DNA of 9,195 nucleotides from CABRXV01 sp900754955 (GTDB taxonomy: Bacteria > Actinomycetota > Coriobacteriia > Coriobacteriales > Eggerthellaceae), in the NCBI GenBank assembly GCA_902475005.1, contig CABRXV010000078.1, forward strand, positions 1 to 9,195. The letters run 5' to 3'. Below, in pieces: positions 5,451-9,195 of the stretch. Position 1 is the stretch's first letter. The number at the start of each line of letters is the position of its first letter. The notes under the pieces were generated by a model. That model ran no database searches and was not told where the DNA came from. It worked only from the letters and a program-made list of their open reading frames with translations. A program made the translations under genes and the position numbers.

Positions 5451-5472
5451 GTCCGCCCGCCGCTAGGCGGAC
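5451..5472 (-). other. Hairpin spanning the pgk stop codon
   Basis: GTCCGCC (5466-5472 read on the minus strand) pairs with GGCGGAC (5451-5457) over 7 bp. The 8-nt loop contains the pgk TAG stop (5463-5465). There is no U-tract. It could slow ribosomes at termination or protect the message; it may also be a chance GC-rich stem. Confidence 0.35.
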
Positions 5473-6659
5473 GGAACCTTCAAAGCCTCCACGCCCGGGA
5501 GCTTCTCGCCCTGGACGAGCTCCATCGAAGCGCCGCCGCCCGTCGAGATGAAGGTCATCTTGTCGGCAAGACCGAACTTGTTGACCGCCGCCACGCTGTC
5601 GCCGCCGCCGATGATCGTGTCGGCCGCCTCGTTGGCGGCAACCGCCTCGGCTACGGCCTTCGTGCCCGCGGCGAACGCGTCCATCTCGAACACGCCCATA
5701 GGACCGTTCCAGAACACGGTGGCGGCCTTCTTGATGGCATCGCCGTAGAGCGCCGCCGTGCCCGCACCGATGTCGAGGCCCATCATGTCGTCGGGGATCG
5801 CGTCAACAGGCACCGCCTTGGTGGCGGCATCCTCGGCGAATTTGTCGGCGCAGATCACGTCAACCGGCAGCAGCAGGTCGACGCCGCGTTCCTCGGCCTT
5901 GGCGATCATCTCGCCAGCGCGCTCGATCCAATCCTCCTCCATGAGGGACGTGCCGACCGACAGACCCTTCGAAGCGAGGAACGTGAAGCACATGCCGCCG
6001 CCGATGATAAGAGTGTCGCACTTGTCGATGAGCGCGTCGATCACCTTGATCTTGTCGGACACCTTCGAGCCGCCGAGAATCGCCACGAACGGGCGCTTCG
6101 GATCGTCGAGCATGCCCGTAAGCGTGCCGACCTCGCGCTGCATGAGGTAGCCCGCGTATGCCGGCAGCAGCGCCGCCACGCCGGCGGTGGAGGCGTGGGC
6201 GCGATGCGCGGTGCCGAAAGCGTCGTTCACGTACACCTCGCCGAGCGCGGCAAGCTCTGCGCAGAAGGCGGAGTCGTTCTTCTTCTCGCGCTTGTCGAAG
6301 CGCAGGTTCTCGAGCACGAGCACGTCACCGTCGCGCAGCGAGGCGGCTTTGGCCTGGGCGTCTTCGCCCACGGTGTCGGTCGCGAACGCAACGGGCTTGC
6401 CGAGCAGCTCGGACAGGCGCAGCGCGGCGGGACGCAACGTGTAGGCCTCTTCAAAGCCTGTGCCCGCAGGACGGCCGAGGTGGCTCATGAGGATGACGCG
6501 CGCGCCGTCGCCCACGAGCTTCTCGATCGTCGGCAGCGCAGCGCGGATGCGCGTATCGTCGGTCACGACGCCGTCTTTCACCGGCACGTTGAAGTCGACG
6601 CGCACGAGCGCGCGCTTGCCTGCGCCGTCAAGCTCGTCGATGGTTTTGATGTTGCTCAT
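5463..6659 (-). CDS. pgk: Phosphoglycerate kinase
   Basis: This cytosolic enzyme transfers phosphate from 1,3-bisphosphoglycerate to ADP, the first ATP-yielding step of glycolysis. The 398 residues match the family length. Seen in order: signature RVDFNVP (20-26) with Asp22 and Asn24, substrate-binding Arg38, SHLGRP (59-64), ENLRF (117-121), NDAFGTAHRAHAS (145-157), the hinge and nucleotide site GGSKVSDK (196-203), FWNGPMGVFE (316-325), GGGDS (351-355) and STGGGAS (372-378). The start ATG 6659 has AGGAAG 7 bases upstream. The stop is TAG, inside a short hairpin. The preceding gap gene ends in a strong terminator, so pgk needs read-through or a promoter in 6660-6715; I see no clear -35/-10 pair there. 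Confidence 0.98.
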   Translation of the reverse strand: MSNIKTIDELDGAGKRALVRVDFNVPVKDGVVTDDTRIRAALPTIEKLVGDGARVILMSHLGRPAGTGFEEAYTLRPAALRLSELLGKPVAFATDTVGEDAQAKAASLRDGDVLVLENLRFDKREKKNDSAFCAELAALGEVYVNDAFGTAHRAHASTAGVAALLPAYAGYLMQREVGTLTGMLDDPKRPFVAILGGSKVSDKIKVIDALIDKCDTLIIGGGMCFTFLASKGLSVGTSLMEEDWIERAGEMIAKAEERGVDLLLPVDVICADKFAEDAATKAVPVDAIPDDMMGLDIGAGTAALYGDAIKKAATVFWNGPMGVFEMDAFAAGTKAVAEAVAANEAADTIIGGGDSVAAVNKFGLADKMTFISTGGGASMELVQGEKLPGVEALKVPSA

Positions 6660-6682
6660 TCCTTACTTCCTAACGAATCGGT

Positions 6683-6704
6683 ATCCCTTGACTCGGGAAG
6701 GGAT
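6683..6704 (-). promoter_or_regulatory. 7-bp hairpin or operator-like dyad in the pgk leader
   Basis: ATCCCTT (minus strand of 6698-6704) and AAGGGAT (minus strand of 6683-6689) form a perfect 7-bp inverted repeat around 8 nt. It ends 23 bp before the pgk ATG and leaves the AGGAAG ribosome-binding site free. It follows the gap terminator by only 12 bp. It may be an mRNA leader hairpin or a repressor operator controlling pgk-tpiA-gpmI; the sequence alone cannot decide. Confidence 0.4.
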
Positions 6705-6715
6705 CGAGTGCAGCA

Positions 6716-6762
6716 CATAAAACAACGGGGCGCAGCGGGAGGACGTCCCCCGCGCGCCCCGC
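6716..6762 (-). terminator. Intrinsic terminator after gap
   Basis: On the minus strand CGGGGCGC (6754-6761) pairs with GCGCCCCG (6726-6733), and the inner segments GCGGG/CCCGC and GGAC/GTCC extend the stem. TTGTTTTAT follows immediately. This is a strong Rho-independent terminator lying 20 bp beyond the gap stop codon, and it makes gap a separate or partly uncoupled transcription unit. Confidence 0.85.
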
Positions 6763-6781
6763 GGTCAGCCATGGGCTTGCG

Positions 6782-7783
6782 TTACAGCAGAATCTTCACG
6801 AGATCCTTCACGCTGTTCGAGTAGCCCCACTCGTTGTCGTACCAGCTGATGCACTTGACCAGGTTGGACTTACCGCCCATGACCATGGTGAGCAGGCTGT
6901 CGAAGATCGAGGAGTGGTCGTCGCCCACGATGTCGATCGAGACGATCGGGTCGTCCTGATACTCGAGAATGCCCTTGAGCGGTCCCTCGGCCGCAGCCTT
7001 CATGGCGGCGTTGATCTCCTCGATGGTCACCTCGCGCTCGAGCTCAACCGTGAGGTCGACCATGGAGCCGTCGGGCGTGGGAACGCGGGTGGCGAAGCCG
7101 TCGAGCTTGCCCGCCAGCTCGGGCAGCACGAGCGACACCGCGCGAGCAGCGCCCGTGGTGGTCGGGATCATCGACATGGCCGCAGCGCGCGCACGGCGCA
7201 GGTCCTTGTGCGGCAGGTCGAGGATCTTCTGGTCGTTCGTGTACGCATGGATGGTGTTCATGTAGCCGCGCTTGATGCCGAAGTTCTCCATGAGAACCTT
7301 CGCCATCGGGGCGAGGCAGTTGGTGGTGCAGGACGCGTTCGAAATGATGTGGTGCTTGTCCTTGTCGTACTGGTCGTCGTTGACGCCCATCACGATGGTG
7401 ATGTCCTCGCCCTTGGCGGGGCAGGTGATGACGACCTTCTTGGCGCCGGCCTTGAGGTGGGCGCTTGCCGTCTCGCCGGTCTTGAAGATGCCGGTGGACT
7501 CGACAACGACCTCGACGCCGAGCTCGCCCCAGGGCAGGTTCTCGGGGTTGCGCTCGGAGAGCACCTTGACCGCATGGCCGTCGGCGATGAAGCCGTCCTC
7601 GGTGACCTCGACCGAATCGTAGGCACGGCCGTGGACGGAGTCGTACTTGAGAAGATGGGCCATCGTGGGGATGTCGCCCAGGTCGTTGACTGCCACGACC
7701 TCGATCGCGGGATCGTTGGCCATCGCGCGGTACACGAGGCGACCGATGCGGCCGAAACCGTTGATGCCTACCTTGATTGCCAT
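6782..7783 (-). CDS. gap: Glyceraldehyde-3-phosphate dehydrogenase (NAD type)
   Basis: This cytosolic tetrameric enzyme oxidises glyceraldehyde-3-phosphate with phosphate to 1,3-bisphosphoglycerate. The 333 residues are the standard length. Features seen: Rossmann motif GINGFGRIGR (6-15); Asp34 in VNDLGD, the residue that favours NAD over NADP; STG at 96-98; the active-site SNASCTTNCLAP with nucleophile Cys152; general base His179 in NTIHAYT; TTTGAAR (208-214) for phosphate binding; and the C-terminal SWYDNEWGYSN. The ATG at 7783 is preceded by AAAGGAG 6 bases upstream, an excellent ribosome-binding site. It is followed by a strong terminator. A 181-bp spacer separates it from whiA, consistent with its own promoter. 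Confidence 0.98.
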   Translation of the reverse strand: MAIKVGINGFGRIGRLVYRAMANDPAIEVVAVNDLGDIPTMAHLLKYDSVHGRAYDSVEVTEDGFIADGHAVKVLSERNPENLPWGELGVEVVVESTGIFKTGETASAHLKAGAKKVVITCPAKGEDITIVMGVNDDQYDKDKHHIISNASCTTNCLAPMAKVLMENFGIKRGYMNTIHAYTNDQKILDLPHKDLRRARAAAMSMIPTTTGAARAVSLVLPELAGKLDGFATRVPTPDGSMVDLTVELEREVTIEEINAAMKAAAEGPLKGILEYQDDPIVSIDIVGDDHSSIFDSLLTMVMGGKSNLVKCISWYDNEWGYSNSVKDLVKILL

Positions 7784-7964
7784 GCGTATCTCCTTTCAAA
7801 GGATACCTATCGAGATACCCGCGGCGACGCGGCGCCCCCTGCACCGCTTTCGCATCCGCAGCTTCCTGCCGCGTATCGCGCACCAACGGCGCCCGCGAGG
7901 TTATCTGCCTGACGTGTACAGCATAGCACGACTGACCAGCAGCCGCGCCGAAACGCGGCAAAGC
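7784..7964 (-). promoter_or_regulatory. whiA-gap spacer with possible extended -10 promoter
   Basis: On the minus strand, TGCTATGCT at 7920-7928 is a TGN-TATGCT extended -10; no good -35 lies 16-18 bp upstream. If used, the start near 7913 gives a leader of about 130 nt. A stem GCCGCG/CGCGGC (7942-7959) follows the whiA stop but has no U-tract, so it is at best a weak terminator. Close to the gap ribosome-binding site, GGTATC occurs twice with a 12-bp period (7801-7818), a possible direct-repeat operator. Confidence 0.35.
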
Positions 7965-8924
7965 TCAACCTTCGCTTCCTGTCACCTTCTTGCCTGCGCG
8001 GATGTCGCGCGCCATCTGCTCGAGCCGCCGCACGCGATGGTACACCGCCGACTTCGACAGCGGCGGCGACGCCTGCGCGCCGAGCTCCTTCATCGAGGCG
8101 TTCGGGTTGCTCACGCGCAGCTTGATGAACTCCTGAAGGGCGGGCGGCAGATTCTCCATCCCGCAGTGCTCGAGCACCGTGCGGATGGTGACGAGCTGAT
8201 CGACGGCGGCTTTGCTCGCCTTCTGCTGGTTGGCGAGCTCGGCGTTGATGGCACGGTTCACGTCGTTGCGCAGCGACTTCACCACGCGCTCCTGCTCCAT
8301 GACGAGCGCCGCGTGGTGGGCGCCGGCGAACGCGAGGAACTCGAGAATGGCGTTGCCGCTCTTGAGGTACACCATGTACGAGTTGCGCCGCTGCATGATG
8401 CGCGCCGTGATGCCCTTCTCGGCCATGAGGTCGACGAGCCCCTGAGCGAGTGCCTCGTTTTCAACCGTGATCTCGAAGTGGAAGTCACTGCGCGGGTTGG
8501 AGATGAACCCCGAGCCGAGGAAGGCTCCGCGCAGATAGGCCGCCGCGCAGCACTGCTTGGCGACGAGGCCGTGCTTGATGCCCATCTCGAGGCCGTCCTC
8601 GTCGGAAAGCACGCCCATGTCGTGAAGCGCCTCGGCGAGGCCGGGCTGCATGGGCACGCCGATGAGGAAGTTCGGCGTTTTGTGAAGCACGCTGCGGCGC
8701 ACAGTGAGGTCGGTTTTGAGGCCGTAGATGGCGTGGAGCAGGCGGATGACGAGACGCGCCACCGAAGGGACGTCGGTGGCGACCTCCATGCGGAAGCGGC
8801 CGGCGCCGCTCACGAGCAGCGTGCCCTCGATGCGGATGAGCGCGGCGAGCGTGGCCTTCTCGCAGTGCGAGCACTCGGGCGGCACGTGCGTGAACTCGTC
8901 TTTCACCTCTGACGTGAACGACAT
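7965..8924 (-). CDS. whiA: WhiA, LAGLIDADG-like/HTH DNA-binding protein
   Basis: WhiA is a conserved Gram-positive DNA-binding protein: a sporulation transcription factor in Streptomyces, and linked to cell division and chromosome segregation in Bacillus. This 319-residue copy has the N-terminal domain starting MSFTSEVKDEF (1-90), the degenerate LAGLIDADG homing-endonuclease-like domain with AYLRGAFLGSGFISNP (129-144) and the RRNSYMVYLKSG strand (179-190), then the C-terminal helix-turn-helix with LSKSAVYHRVRRLEQMA (289-305). Homing-endonuclease activity is not expected in this family. The ATG is 9 bp after the yvcK-like stop, with GAGG 7 bases upstream overlapping that stop, so the two genes are almost surely one operon. 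The yvcK-whiA pairing is conserved in Gram-positives, which supports both calls. Confidence 0.97.
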   Translation of the reverse strand: MSFTSEVKDEFTHVPPECSHCEKATLAALIRIEGTLLVSGAGRFRMEVATDVPSVARLVIRLLHAIYGLKTDLTVRRSVLHKTPNFLIGVPMQPGLAEALHDMGVLSDEDGLEMGIKHGLVAKQCCAAAYLRGAFLGSGFISNPRSDFHFEITVENEALAQGLVDLMAEKGITARIMQRRNSYMVYLKSGNAILEFLAFAGAHHAALVMEQERVVKSLRNDVNRAINAELANQQKASKAAVDQLVTIRTVLEHCGMENLPPALQEFIKLRVSNPNASMKELGAQASPPLSKSAVYHRVRRLEQMARDIRAGKKVTGSEG

Positions 8925-8933
8925 CGCCCCGCC

Positions 8934-9195
8934 TCACTTCCTGCGCTCGGACGTGCGCCGAAACCGCGGGGAGCGCAGACGCGACGCCCGAGCGGCGGGC
9001 TCGTCGTCCTGCGGCGCGGACGCGGACGCTTGCGCCACCGCACCACGGTTGCGCGCCTGGGCGAGTTTGATGATCTGCTCGAAGGCGGCCCGCAGCGCGA
9101 GCGGCTCGTGCCAGGTGGGATGCTCGGCGTCGCGCAGATCGCGCGCGATCACGATGGGGCCGCGCGCCTGGATGGCGAGCAGGTCGTGGTAGGTG
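8934..9195 (-). CDS. YvcK/CofD-like protein, C-terminal 86 residues (5' part outside window)
   Basis: Only the last 86 codons are present. The segment TYHDLLAIQARGPIVIARDL followed by a WHEPLALRAAFEQII block resembles the C-terminal part of YvcK/CofD-like (gluconeogenesis factor) proteins, where a DL...HDP...L pattern ends the fold; here HDP reads HEP. YvcK proteins bind UDP-sugars and influence cell-wall and carbon metabolism. Position directly upstream of whiA is the standard location of yvcK, and this context carries much of the call. After the core, about 37 residues form a low-complexity Ala/Ser then Arg-rich tail ending RSPRFRRTSERRK. The stop is TGA at 8934. An internal GTG at 9152 is not a start, because the frame is open through the window edge. 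Confidence 0.72.
   Translation of the reverse strand, partial: TYHDLLAIQARGPIVIARDLRDAEHPTWHEPLALRAAFEQIIKLAQARNRGAVAQASASAPQDDEPAARASRLRSPRFRRTSERRK

Noticed and set aside
6914..7912. Plus-strand open frame opposite gap
   Set aside because: Valine/aspartate/arginine-rich shadow of GAPDH codons, with no independent motif.
7942..7959. Terminator after whiA
   Set aside because: The 6-bp GC stem is followed by TGCTGGTC with no U-tract, so I list it only as a weak hairpin within the spacer.
7647..8912. Long plus-strand open frame across the whiA-gap spacer and opposite whiA
   Set aside because: Antisense to WhiA, no ribosome-binding site, and composition is the usual shadow pattern of GC-rich coding DNA.
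8485..8937. Other-frame open stretch across the whiA start
   Set aside because: Arg/His/Ala-rich frame-shifted reading of whiA; WhiA itself is complete and conserved.

Overview
The window reads as a stretch of a high-GC Gram-positive chromosome. The strict GC-rich codon use and the order yvcK-like, whiA, gap, pgk, tpiA, gpmI, secG point to Actinomycetota. A cofactor-independent phosphoglycerate mutase inside the cluster, tRNA genes with encoded CCA and strong -35/-10 promoters make a Coriobacteriia (Eggerthellales-like) host my best guess. That placement is inference from gene content, not from a marker comparison.

Layout. Positions 1-319 hold two divergent tRNA genes: a partial tRNA-Gly(GCC) on the minus strand and a complete tRNA-Val(GAC) on the plus strand. 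They share a 147-bp promoter region with an A/T-only hairpin at its centre, and tRNA-Val ends in a clear terminator. Positions 320-1545 contain no gene I can support. This block is made of repeats: a degenerate 29-bp tandem array (439-759), a 248-bp foldback element with 22-bp perfect terminal inverted repeats (792-1039), and a GC-rich stretch with a scattered GCACAACGCAAGA-like motif (about 1040-1500). All genes from 1546 to the end lie on the minus strand: a HAD-family hydrolase, tRNA-Leu(GAG) with its own promoter and terminator, secG with its own promoter, then gpmI, tpiA, pgk, gap, whiA, and the last 86 codons of a YvcK/CofD-like protein cut by the window edge.

How the genes work together. 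Transcription runs from right to left. whiA follows the yvcK-like gene by 9 bp and is probably co-transcribed with it. gap, pgk, tpiA and gpmI encode the consecutive lower-glycolysis steps from glyceraldehyde-3-phosphate to 2-phosphoglycerate, plus triose-phosphate interconversion. gap is set apart from pgk by a strong intrinsic terminator, tpiA and pgk are separated by a 168-bp structured spacer, and tpiA and gpmI abut with no spacer. secG, a Sec translocon subunit, is separated from gpmI by a 17-bp hairpin and a consensus promoter. It has no terminator of its own and may read through into tRNA-Leu. The protein-coding part is conventional. The unusual material is the 1.2-kb gene-free repeat block between tRNA-Val and the HAD gene. 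I found no convincing new multi-gene system.
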